Assembly (NCBI GenBank): GCA_030015575.1
Contig: JASDDO010000016.1
Location: forward strand, 108,395,241-108,459,240
DNA from: Agapanthus africanus
Lineage: Eukaryota; Streptophyta; Magnoliopsida; Asparagales; Amaryllidaceae
Direction: 5' to 3'
DNA length: 64,000 nt
Part shown: one piece after another, positions 1 to 9,798 of the stretch
How positions within the stretch are numbered: the first letter of the stretch is position 1
Layout of the letters: each line of letters opens with the position of its first letter
The notes under the pieces: model-generated
The model's input: the letters and a program-made list of their open reading frames with translations, nothing else
What the model was told of the DNA's origin: nothing
Database searches by the model: none
Program-made: the position numbers and the translations under genes

Positions 1-1733
1 TTCTCTGGTGACACTGGTATAGATTAGTCTGTCGCCCCGAGATCTTCATAGAGTCTTGTATGATTCCCACTGTGCTTTGATTTCCACCTTACCACATTCA
101 AGAGAACGTGCAAAATGGTGGTTTTTGGGTACAGTCCTGAGTCACATGGAGGCAATGAGCGATAGGAGGGGATTCGTTTCTCCCGGTACTCGGAGTTGAT
201 GTTTCGCTGTGCTCGATTGGCTATAACATGAAGTCCCTGGCCAGGGCTGATTCTGAGATTTACTGGTAAGTGTTACTAGTAGTTTCTCAACCTGTTATGA
301 GCCTCACATCGGCATGACTTATCGAGTTACTGGGGTCTGACGTTTACCATCCCTAGACGAGATATGCGACATAACAGACGAAGAGACCGGACTGTACGGT
401 AAGTGTTACTGATTGGATTCGCAGGAGTATGAGCAAGCTTGCTTATTGATCTTCTGATCGCTCAATACCCGAGTGGCCGTTACGTTTAGCACACCTCTTG
501 CGGCTTGTGGGTGTTTGATATGATCATCACCTACTGCCGACGTATTGACGAGTCTTTTGAGTCCTACACAGAGGTTTCCTGGCTCAGGCAAAATAGAGTA
601 GGAGCACATATGAGATATGTGCGGGACCGAGATTAATAAGCGTATGAGATACCGTATTCTATTCTCGCGATTTATTTGTATCGATCGGTTATATGTGATA
701 TAGCCGGGTTATCGAATCAAGTGTTGATTCGATAAATTGATACACATGATATTAGTCGGTTATATGTGATATAGCCGGATTATTAAATCAAGTGTTGATT
801 TAATAATCTAATGTATAATTATATATTTGATATATTAATTTACATTAACTAGTATTATCTCACTTAAGATTTCTTTTCTCACTAGTTTTGTGCATTAAGT
901 GTATATGTGATATATACTTATGTACATAGTTTGTATCATGCTTGATGACACATGCAAGCATGGGTGTGTGTGTGACTTACACCATGATAATTAAAATGTG
1001 AAGGTTTTTATTTATCTTAATAATTCAAAATTAGTGTGAATTTTGTCATGGTTGGAAGCTTGGAGAAGCTTGAAGCATCTTTGACAAAGTCCATTTGTTT
1101 TTTCTCACTTAAGATATTTATTAACCTAACCATTTTAATTAGCCATGGTTTAGTCTCTACAATGGTTAGTATATGACACTAACTCACCCATGGTTGCTAT
1201 TCTCACCTCATTGTTTTTCATTCTTCATTTTTTCCATGGAGGTTTTCTTCATCTCTTTCTTCTAGCTTTCTAGCTCCATGAAACATGAAGAAATATAGTG
1301 AGAAAATAAAATCTATAGTGAGCCCACTTCCTACTTCATCATCCTCTACTACTTGCAATTTAGTTTAGGGTGTTCTATTCACAAAGTTCTTGACCTAGTG
1401 AAGAAGTAGCTTGGGTTTGAGTCTCCTCGACGTAGATCATCTTCGGCCTCGAAGACTTCGAGCAAGCTTGTTCATTTCTCCAAGGGAACCCATACTAGAG
1501 TTCGGGAGATCTTCGATCATAGCGAAGGGAATACTACACGGTGCTTTAGAAGTGAAGGACCGATCTACAAAGGTTGTATTCCTTGTTCACTTCCCATTGA
1601 AAAGTTGTTTGCATTTTATTCCGTCGATTTCTAGTTAACGATTCTTAGTTAGGGTTAGCTAGAACCGCAAAATTTTGAATTTGGCATGGACGATGCCTCC
1701 CGAAACCTCGCAGCCGTGCTAAGTAACCCTGTA
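1..1733 (+). repeat. Element I 5' LTR, 3' portion (copia)
   Basis: This is the right-hand part of a 5' LTR cut by the window edge. It ends at a tRNA-iMet primer site (1735) and matches, in reverse, the LTRs of element D (36497-38691 and 46326-62717), including the terminal stretch with GGCATGGACGATGCC and CAGCCGTGCTAAGTAACCCTG. It contains twin hairpins (685-807) and a perfect 5' splice-donor-like CGGTAAGTG near 398-406. Small ORFs inside it are not conserved between LTR copies and are not genes. The last dinucleotide is TA instead of the usual CA. Confidence 0.85.
685..807. repeat. Twin hairpin repeat inside the LTR
   Basis: Two units 71 bp apart (starting at 685 and 756) share a 23-bp head, TCGGTTATATGTGATATAGC plus CGG. 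Each is followed by a perfect inverted repeat with a GTG loop: 12-bp arms at 709-720/724-735 and 13-bp arms at 779-791/795-807. The arms differ between units, yet each stays self-complementary. Element D's 5' LTR has the same pair (about 51175-51260, minus) with matched changes. Confidence 0.8.
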
Positions 1734-1734
1734 G

Positions 1735-1747
1735 TGGTATCAGAGCC
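1735..1747 (+). other. Element I primer binding site (tRNA-iMet)
   Basis: TGGTATCAGAGCC, complementary to the 3' end of plant initiator tRNA-Met, lies one base after the LTR. It primes minus-strand DNA synthesis. Confidence 0.9.
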
Positions 1748-2260
1748 AGGCTAGAAATTTAGACGGATTTTGTTAGGTTTACGAAACCGAAATACTCTGA
1801 AACTTGAAACGCGAAAATCAAGTTTCTGTCGAATTTAAAATGTTGTCAAAATTTTTTTTAAACAAGTACAGAGTGTTGTATGAGATATATCATGAACACA
1901 GTCAAAATTTCAGGGCATTCTGGAAAACTTTGGTCGGCCATGACATGTGTGATCTCGACCAAATCCGAGCCCCTCCCCCTGAAATTTTTTGTGTGTTCCG
2001 GTGACTTGGTTTCGATGTTTCAGGTGTTGTTTGTTTTTGCTAATTTTACTTGTGATGTAATCTTACACTATAAACAATTCGGAGTGTTCGTATTCGTAGT
2101 TTTAACAATGTTTTGGGTTATTCGCATGTTGTCTCGACGAAGTTAAAAAGTTCGATCGAATGTCAAAAACCCCATTTTTCAAAGTTTAACTTATTCGGAA
2201 TAAAATGCAAGTAATCCAATGAACCCTCTAGAAGAATGAAACCCTAACTCGACTTTTTTG

Positions 2261-2278
2261 GATCGCGGAACCGCGATC
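2261..2278. repeat. GC hairpin GATCGCGG-AA-CCGCGATC
   Basis: Eight-base perfect arms around AA, about 520 bp after the primer site. Its CGCGGAACCGCG core recurs at similar leader positions in E (7590-7638), A (32757-32804, minus) and C (59632-59679, minus), and as GGCCGCGGATCCGCGGCC in F's LTR. Confidence 0.7.
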
Positions 2279-3260
2279 ATACCCTAGGGTTTGTCATAGT
2301 TCCGTGGCGACATGAGTGAGGCTTGGGTTTGCCCTTCTACGGCTGGTGCATAGGTAATGTGGCATATTCTGGGTATTACTAGAACTGTGCTCAAGTGTTG
2401 AGCTGTCGGGAAATTGTAGGACTTGATGAATCGATCGAAGAGTTTAACGTCGTCCGGATATTATGTGATGGGATACAATATTTGGAATCCATAAGTAATT
2501 ATGAGATAACAAATTTGAATGTTATAAATCTAGCAATTTAGTCTCATTTGATCGGTTGCCACGGGATTTTGATGTGATCAAAAGTCCATCGCAATCACGT
2601 AGTGTACGCGGATACTCGCCGGGTAATATTATTAGATAGCCACGCCCCATAGCCCCGACCAAGCGACTGTAGGAGAACCCCATCGCCAAAATCATCTGTT
2701 CGGGTGCTCGCGGCAGCGGTGTTCCGCCTTAGTGCACTTCGTAGACGGTATTGGGGGTGCGGCCGTCTACTAAAGTTTCCGACGATCATTCGATCAGGAT
2801 GTCGGGAATCTTGTTGAATTGCCCGACAAGATATTGAAAAGTGTTTTCGAGATCGAGACTAAAATGCGGGGTTTATAATTGTTAGGCATGCGATGTTTAA
2901 GGAATTCATTTGGTTAGGCATGTGATGTCTAAGCTGGTTGCGTATTCTAACTGTTGTAGTTTTTCACTTTCTTTTCTGCGACCGTAAGTGTAATATGTGG
3001 TGTATCGTCGATTTCGTTTGTACATGTCAACGACAATTGGGATACGCATATTTACTTACATTGATGACATGTGATGTTATGTGTTGCTTTGATATGTTAT
3101 ATTGGATCGTCGTGTTTGAATAGCCGGGGGTTTTACGTGAGATGCGAGTTTTTCATTTTCATTCATGTAAAATTCATTGTATGTAATATTCTTTTATTGG
3201 GGCACTTCCGGATTGAGGATGATGTCACCATTGTATATTATTTACTTTTCCGCATTAGGA

Positions 3261-3387
3261 TAGACCCAAGGAGGGGAGCACAAGTAACCGGGTTCTAGAG
3301 TCCAGTGGGAGACCATCTCGAAGAGTCGAGACTGGGTCTCCTAACTCTAGAATTGATAGGGTTGCTTGCCGCTCTCATAGGGGTCTA
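3261..3387 (+). other. Branched RNA module in element I leader
   Basis: The outer stem is TAGACCC (3261-3267) with GGGTCTA (3381-3387). Next is AAGTAACC (3282-3289) with GGTTGCTT (3360-3367), all paired with one U-G wobble. Then comes an inner hairpin TTCTAGAGT (3293-3301)/ACTCTAGAA (3344-3352) carrying GGAGACC/GGTCTCC and TCTCGA/TCGAGA. Homologous modules lie at 8121-8380 (E), 24347-24474 (H), 32240-32367 (A, minus), 45022-45148 (D, minus) and 58890-59147 (C, minus), with arms changed together. This is likely a functional leader RNA fold; packaging, dimerisation or translation control are all possible. Confidence 0.75.
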
Positions 3388-3586
3388 GGGGTGTGGGATT
3401 GGCTATTCATCACGACCGTGGAATCCGTGTTTTATACCTGCTTAATTTAAAACCCGGAAATCCTAGTATATCCAATATTTCATATATTGTTTTCTGTTGC
3501 GATATCTGTGATGTGATCATTTGATATGTTGAGATAGATACTTTATATAGTATATATGATCTATTATATAGACGTCGCTTATGGTT

Positions 3587-3675
3587 TACACCCGCGCTAG
3601 CTCTGCCCCGCTCTGTCGTCAGTTACCTAACCTAACGGTGCATGACGGGACATCGAGGCGAATGCGGATGGAATA
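3587..3675 (+). other. Nested-stem RNA module in element I leader
   Basis: The homologue of the well-preserved copy at 24679-24763 (H). Here the outer and middle stems are decayed, but the block CGCGCTAG...CCTAACGG...GACGGGACA...GGCGAATGCGGATGG is clear. Confidence 0.6.
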
Positions 3676-3808
3676 AGCGTACGTTGTATTTATCTATGAT
3701 GGTTAGGTAACTTAAATGATGGGACTTCATTAATGAGATTAATGAAAGAAAATAAACTTATAAATGTTGTGGAATCGAATTTTCAATAACAGGTAGCTCC
3801 AGTTGTTG

Positions 3809-4045
3809 CTTTGTATAGCGATATTCCTTGTAGAATATCCAGCACCTTATTCGATAAGGAAAGAGCCAAGATCCTTTCACCGGGAGTGACCTCTTTAGCA
3901 ATAAATAGCAGATGCAACAACCCTCGGTTTTTTATTTTGATTGCTTTTCTAGTTCTTACTTTGCATAGTGGTATTGTGAATATCTTGCACCTCATTCGTC
4001 GAGGAAAGAGCCGAGATCCCTTCACCGGGAGTGACCTCTTTAGAG
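3809..4045 (+). repeat. Two-fold hairpin repeat in element I leader
   Basis: Two units about 148 bp apart, each with CTTTG(T/C)ATAG, GAATATC, a hairpin, then GAAAGAGCC(A/G)AGATC, CTTTCACC or CCTTCACC, and GGGAGTGACCTCTTT. The first hairpin is CCTTAT (3845-3850)/ATAAGG (3854-3859); the second is CCTC/GAGG. Cognates: E 8827-8890 and 8964-9028; D 44376-44437 and 44527-44574; C 58236-58298 and 58379-58436. Confidence 0.75.
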
Positions 4046-4177
4046 AAACTAGCAAAGGCCTAAAAACACTCCATTTTAAATCATTTGATTCTACAACGAT
4101 ATAAAGTTCATTACGCAAAAGGTTTGCTTAAAAACCTGTCGTAGCCCTCCATCATTTCAGATAAGTACTTCATAGTA

Positions 4178-4396
4178 TCCGTGCTACGTTTGTTGGCCTT
4201 CGTCAAGGCGTAGTGTGCGGTAGCTATTTATGTTTATCTGCTTACGTATATGATGTGATTGAGTTAGGATAGTCGTTCGACTTTGTTGGCCTTCGTCAAG
4301 GGTCGTGCAGGTGGGTTTAATTCAATAAGGAAATGTACGGGTTGAACTTGACTAGCCGCCTATGGTTTGTTGGCCTTCGTCAAGGTCATAGGATGC
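4178..4396 (+). repeat. Three stem-loops with an identical 19-nt loop motif
   Basis: TTGTTGGCCTTCGTCAAGG occurs exactly at 4190-4208, 4283-4301 and 4367-4385. Each copy is flanked by its own inverted repeat: CTACG/CGTAG, CGAC/GTCG and CCTATG/CATAGG. The loop is the same but the stems differ. Other elements have three loops of their own sequence at the same place (see findings). Confidence 0.8.
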
Positions 4397-4542
4397 TAGG
4401 GGGAAAATTATCGGGAATTTCAAGTGTTGAAATTTGCAATGAGATTGCATACCTTCTATGAGATAGTTGGACCCCGATACCCATTGCGAGTAATTGTTAC
4501 TCCTGGGAGAGTTTTACACATTACAATTAGCCGATCAAGTAA

Positions 4543-4651
4543 GTGTCTAGAAAGGTGTCAACGGGGTTCCGCCCCTGGGAAAACGAGGTTTATTTTAATT
4601 AGGTCCGTGCGAAAGCACGGGGAACCTCCCTCAAAGTACCGGCACTGGCCT
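4543..4651 (+). other. GAAA-tetraloop leader module (element I)
   Basis: It begins GTGTCTAGAAAGGTGTCAAC. Hairpin GGGG-TTCCG-CCCC is followed by CCGTGC-GAAA-GCACGG, with flanking AGGT/ACCT, and the module ends CCGGCACTGGCC. Homologues: H 35412-35520, A 31183-31293 (minus), D 43762-43869 (minus) and, unexpectedly, F 14225-14335. It is absent from E and C. Confidence 0.75.
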
Positions 4652-4800
4652 AGCTGAAAAATTGGCGAAATTGTTGGGTGTAATTAATCCCGGTTAGTCT
4701 TTCCTTTTGGGGTTTAAAGGATGATTTGATAAAAATAGTAGGAGCCATCCTGATTAGATAAAAATAATAAATGATTTGATCTTGCAAGAGCATACGCTGA

Positions 4801-4826
4801 GTATTTTCTTCTCTCTCTCTCTCCAG
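4801..4826 (+). promoter_or_regulatory. 3' splice-site-like tract before the element I start codon
   Basis: A CT-rich run ending CTCTCTCCAG, nine bases before ATG 4836. The same arrangement is seen in E (9659-9681), H (35673-35699), A, D and C. The pattern fits a spliced leader, but no RNA data are available here. Confidence 0.55.
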
Positions 4827-4835
4827 GTGGCGACC

Positions 4836-5270
4836 ATGTCACACCTTAATCAAGATAATAATACGGATGTATTGACCGAACCCGCTTGTTATACTGGGCT
4901 GGGGAACGTTGGTCCCTCTCCAACTTATAATTGTTATAGGATCGAGCAAGAAATAAGGGATTACCAAGATTCCCGTGCCATCCAAACGAAGAAAGTGCAT
5001 GATGATGCATCTTCTTCGGGTGTGTTCATTACCGAGAACTGTTTCTCAGTATCCTCTACGTCCTGGGTATGAGATACCGGATCAGGATCCCACATATGTA
5101 ATCTGTTACATGGGCTACAGATAGGTAGAGAACTGAGAATGGGTGATAAAGTTTCAAGAGTTGGAAATGGTGCAAGTGTTGCAGCCAAGCTAGTTGGCAG
5201 TTATCACCTTGTATTACCAATTACATTGATTCTGAACGAATGTTATTAGATACCGAACCTGATATACAAC
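4836..5270 (+). pseudogene. Element I Pol start: gag-less N-terminus plus protease
   Basis: The reading frame starts MSHLNQDNNTDV right after the leader tract, with no gag. It continues through SSGVFITENCFSVSSTSWV to a TGA stop (5070-5072), immediately before the protease active site DTGSGSHIC, which is still legible after the stop. The frame is then cut at 5270 by insertion of element E and resumes at 23040. The same gag-less start occurs twice in D (41649 and 43578, minus). Copia proteases are aspartic enzymes with D-(T/S)-G; here the motif is kept but the frame is closed one codon before the Asp. Elements A and H start instead with a real gag (MTxLKLLL). Confidence 0.8.
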
Positions 5271-7379
5271 TGTTGGAGATAGTGCCCTCAGAGTCAATTA
5301 TTGGATCACAGGCACGTGATTGCAATGATTGAGGGAGGACCTGTCCCAGTAGGACAGTCTTACTCAAGATGATAGTATGCTATCTGGTTTATCTTTATCA
5401 TCATGTACTGCTTTAGGTGACCTGACAGGTCGCTATTACACATTGATAGAGCCCCTAGGATTCTTGCTTGACTACCAGCAGTATGAGGGCAATCATATAT
5501 GTGGGAGCTGGGGTCTATAAGCACATCCTTAAAAGGTCCCTAGTCGTGGGAGTTTCGAGACTGGGCATCGATACTCCATTAGTAGACTAGTGTATACAGT
5601 CGAGACCCCGACGAGGGACGGTGGTCGGTCTCACAAGCCACTGGTGTCAGTTGGTTCACCGAATATGTATACAGGTGCTCATTAGGTTATGAGTACACCG
5701 GACATGACTCGCCGGGAACCAGCTAGTTGGGATTATACCAGACGTCAGATAGCAGTTCCCTGGTGACATGTGTACAGGTTAGTACATCGACCTGAGATCG
5801 TCATTTGTCTCGTGTGAGTTCCCACTGTACTTTGATTACTACCCTACCACGGCTCAAAGGAGTCGTGCAAACGGGTTTTAGTTGGGTACAGTCCCGAGCC
5901 ACATGGAGGCAGTGAGCGGATCTGCAGGGGTTCGTCTCTCCCGGTATTGGTGGTGAGGTCGCGCTGTGTCTAGGAGAGCCATTACACAAAGCCCTCGGCC
6001 GAGGCAGGAGATTTACTGGTAGGTATTCCAGTAGCATCTCAGGGTATTCTGGGCTACACTCCGACACGACTTGTATCGCTTTTGGGGGTCTGACTTTTAC
6101 CAACCCCCTAGGCCCACCATGCGATACTCATAGACAAACGGACCGGACTGTACGGATATTGTCACTGACAGGCTCAGTAGGGTGTCAGGATGAGTTCGCT
6201 CATCGACGTCCCTTTTGGTCAATAGCTGGTGGCCCGTCACGTATGGCTAATACCTCTGACGTGCTAGTGGTTAAATCCACAGCCATAGTATTGACGAGTC
6301 TTTAGAGTCCACCACACTCAGTTACTCAAGTTTCGGGCGAAACGCTGTAGAGGCCGTATGGAGATAGGGCAGGGTTCGATCGGATACGTGCGGTATTGCA
6401 CGGATCGTGATCGGACGGATTTTACTAGCCAGCTTTGGTTTAAGCCGGATCCTAGTATTAGAAAGTGTAGATTTTGTCTCGTTGCATTTGTATTCAGTGG
6501 GAATACAAATGCGGGCATGTATATGCAGTAGTGGGGTTTTCCTGTAATTTATTACGGGATCAGTTTTCTGGAGTTGCCAGTTTGCATTCCGTTCCGGCCG
6601 GTTTTCCTTTGTTTCTTCACGGCCGGACTTTTGTGATGGAGGGGGTTATTTGCAAGTTTGCAAATAACTTATTGTGGAGGGGTTTCTTACATTTATGGCT
6701 TCTATCATCATGAGATGCTTTATACATCATGTCTTTGTGATTAGAGTTGATCTTGATTTAGATTTGACCTTGTTATCATTGCCTTTGGATGTGGTCACCC
6801 CTTTGCTTTTACTACACTTACCTTCCTTCTTGTTTTGATTCTCCCTCCACCATTTTGTGATAAGGGGGATAAGGGGCCGGCCACTTCAAGGGTGAGGGAG
6901 TGAGAGAGTTCTTTTTGGTGGTGTGGGAAAATTATCATTCATCTCATTTTTCCTTGCCACAAAAATTCCCAAGTTGATATCTTGTTCATTCCTCCATCAC
7001 CAAAGGCAACTTCACCCCAATGAGACAAAGGTTCTACACTTCAACCTACAGCAAATCTTGGACGCGTCGGCTAACCAACTTCGCGCCCGAGTTGCCTCGG
7101 TCTAGAGGTGGGAGCCCGTAAAAGAACCCGGCGATGTGGTGCCCGATTCGACGAGGAGGCGACGACCGGAGATTCCGCGAAGAGAGCGGAGTGGAGGCGA
7201 AGACCGAAGTACACGGATCGCTCGGTATATCTCTTCCCTTCTCTTGTTAGCTAGGATTAGGTTAATGATCACGATCCTGGTTTTATTGTCCGCGGTAGCG
7301 CCAGTTTAAAAGTTAAGAAAAATTTTGATTCCACATTTTGGACTCTAGTAGAAGGCCGGGGCGCTGCCGTGGCGCAACA
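5271..7379 (+). repeat. Element E 5' LTR
   Basis: It begins TGTTGGAGATAGTGCCCTC and ends GCTGCCGTGGCGCAACA, followed directly by the primer site. It aligns end to end with 20933-23039. Its first 2 kb is also recognisable, in reverse, in the LTRs of C. The direct TTTGCAAGTTTGCAAATAA repeat near 6649 is an AT-rich local hairpin. ORFs here (100 aa or less) are not maintained between the two LTRs. Confidence 0.9.
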
Positions 7380-7392
7380 TGGTATCAGAGCC
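7380..7392 (+). other. Element E primer binding site (tRNA-iMet)
   Basis: TGGTATCAGAGCC abuts the LTR end with no spacer. Confidence 0.9.
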
Positions 7393-9682
7393 ACGCCATT
7401 AACCTTGCCTAGCTTGTTCTAGTGTGTTTATATCTTCGATCGAACAAATTCCAAAAAACCCGCTTTTTCAAATACACAGTTTCTGTCGAAATTTTTTTGG
7501 CTCCAAAAAATTTTCAGGGTGTTGCAGAATACTGTGCATGGAAATACAAGCAATCTGTGAAAATTTGGTCGCGAGATTTCACCAAACCACCGCGGAACCG
7601 CGGCCAAACCCATGCTTAGGCCGCAGTTCCGCCGCGCTTTTGACTTGTCAACGAACCAAATTTTTGCAGTGGGCTTTTGGGCTGGAAATAGGGGTTTTGG
7701 TATATTCTTTTTGGGCCCAGATTTTCTTTATGTGCTACAGTAATGCTTAGGGGCCCACTTGATAAAATTTGTTCGATCGGATATTTTAAACACGCTAGTT
7801 CACAGTATTTACATTATATCTTCGACCGTGAATGTCACTTGATCGGTAAATCCTGTCTAACTGATATAGCCCGGTTAGACGGATTTGCGAACGTGACATT
7901 CACGTTGATGTTCTGTGATTGTGCTGTGTTGTTGCGGATCGGTCATGGGGATAGCCTGGTTGCAGTGGTAGTACAGTTTTGTTTTATATGTACATTTGAT
8001 ATTGCGGGGCGAGCGTCCGACATGTGGACTGCCGTCACTGCCTGTTTGTATTATTCTTTTGGGGCACGACCAGGTCGAGGTCGATGTACCCGTAGTATGT
8101 ATATTTTACTTTCTGTACTAGGATTACCCCAAGGAGGGGTGCACGGATAGCTGGGTTCTAGAGGGCAACGGGCCCGCATCTCATGGCATTGAGACGGAGG
8201 AGGCTTTACTCTAGAATTGGCGGGCTATTCGCCGCACTCGTAGGGGGTATAGGTTGACCCAGGAAGGGTGCCCAAGTTACCAGAGTCCGTGAAGTGCTGG
8301 GTGGTCCATTCACGTTGCTGAAGGGGGCTGCCTCGCTTCAGGTTTTGCCGGGTAACTTGCCGCTCCCGTAGGGGTCTAGGTTTTCATTGCACAGGCTATC
8401 CACACGACCAGGGGAACGTCGGGTTTCAGCAGTGGCTCTGTGAAACCCGAGGATCCCAGATATCTGTATTATTCTATGATGTTGTACATTTTTGTGATGT
8501 TGCATTTTATCACGCTTTGAGCGAAAATTATATATTGTATATATACTAGTAGATGTTGTATATGTTTTGCATCCGCGCTAGTCCAGTCCCCGCTCTGTCG
8601 TTAGTTAAGTAACCTAACGGGTGATGACGGGACCCAGTGGCGAATGCGGATGGCATATACGTACATCATTATTTTCGTTCTTTATTGGTGTGATCAATTG
8701 ATGGGACTGCGTTGATTCGGATCAATGCACGATAAACAAACCTATTCTGATGTTGTTGGAACATTTTTCAAAAAGCTGTTATTGCAAGGACGTTCACTTT
8801 TGTTTTGCACAGTGGTATTCGATTATGAATATCCAGCGCCTCGGTCGACGAGGCAAGGGCCGAGATCCCTTCATCGGGAGTGACCCCTTGGACAGAAGTT
8901 TGCGTCTGGGTAATAACTTCACTATAGCCGATTGCCTTTTGCTTTGCATCGTGGTATTCAGTTGGAATATCCTGCACCTCATTCTACGGGGAAAGAGCCG
9001 AGATCCATTCACCGGGAGTGACCTCTTTTGTAAAGGTTTTCGCCACTATATTTTTATAAAAAGCTATGCAGTTCCTTCAACAATATCAAGTTCATTACGT
9101 TAAAGGTTTTTCGCCAAAAACCAGCCGTAGCCCTCCGTCATTTCAGATTAGTATTGCTTAGTATTCGTGCTACCTATGTCGTGCATTACCGAGGCATAGT
9201 GTTCGGTAGCTCTGTAATGCTTTTCTGTCGCATGGATAAGTGGATTGGTTAGGACAGTCGTACGGTTATATTGGCATTGTCAAGGACTCGTACGGGTGGG
9301 TTTAACGCAATCAAGATAATGACGGGTTGAACTTGACTAGGACTCTTTGATATCTTGGCATTGTCAAGGTCACTTGGGTCCTAGGGGTAAAAACATACAT
9401 CGGGAGTTTCTAAAGAAACTGAAACTTGCCAAGCATGCGCATACCTTCTGGAGTGTGGTGACTTGAGTCGATTCCGTCACGTTATCATGCGATGAGAGTT
9501 GGATCCCGATTCCCACTGATGAGTTGGTTTACTCCTCGGGTGATCCCGACTAATTCTTCTTTCAGGTTAGGGGAAGAATTTGACGTTATAGTGGGAGGTT
9601 TCCAGATTAGATAAAGTGATAACCATTCTGATCTAGGTTAGAGTGCACGCTGAGTGTTTCTTTTCTCTCTCTCTTTGGCAGC
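7393..9682 (+). other. Element E leader with RNA modules
   Basis: The non-coding leader contains a GC palindrome pair (7590-7638); a doubled branched module (8121-8380) with stems GGATAGC/GCTATTC and AAGTTACC (8274-8281)/GGTAACTT (8351-8358); a well-formed nested-stem module (8569-8654); and hairpin repeats 8827-8890 (GCCTCG/CGAGGC) and 8964-9028. The three stem-loops (about 9170-9385) have loops TTGGCATTGTCAAGG at 9271-9285 and 9355-9369, stem CGTACG/CGTACG in the second, and a diverged first copy. The tetraloop module is missing. It ends in CTCTCTCTCTTTGGCAG (to 9681). The downstream start codon has become ATTG. The 135-aa ORF at 7743-8150 has no counterpart in C. Confidence 0.75.
7590..7638. 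repeat. GC palindrome pair in element E leader
   Basis: ACCGCGGAACCGCGGCC and CCGCAGTTCCGCCGCGC are separated by about 15 bp. This matches the two-palindrome arrangement of F's LTR (12266-12314), A (minus, 32757-32804) and C (minus, 59632-59679). Confidence 0.65.
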
Positions 9683-9798
9683 GACCATTGACCCGGCCCT
9701 AGACTATGACTCAGTGACCAAGTTGACCGAACCTTCTAAAACACTGGCTTTTGGATTGTCAGAGTTGCAGACCTCATTGCCACTCCTACTTTTAACCT

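Larger units (their letters stand above)
1748..4835 (+). other. Element I leader (3.1 kb untranslated)
   Basis: A long non-coding stretch between the primer site and the first coding ATG (4836). It holds, in order, a short GC hairpin (2261-2278), the branched RNA module (3261-3387), the nested-stem module (3587-3675), a two-fold hairpin repeat (3809-4045), three stem-loops with a common loop (4178-4396), the tetraloop module (4543-4651) and a 3' splice-site-like tract (4801-4826). The same order recurs in D, and most of it in E, H, A and C. ORFs here are short and not shared between elements. Confidence 0.8.

Noticed and set aside
4190-4385. Regularly spaced 19-nt repeats as a CRISPR-like array
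   Set aside because: Only three copies in a retrotransposon leader of a plant genome; spacers are homologous leader sequence.
4190-4385. The three motifs as WRKY W-box promoter elements
   Set aside because: Only TTGAC is constant, the base after it is often A or G, and the sites lie in transcribed leader inside stem-loops; an RNA role fits better.
7743-8150. 135-codon ORF in element E leader
   Set aside because: Overlaps a structured leader block and is not kept in C.
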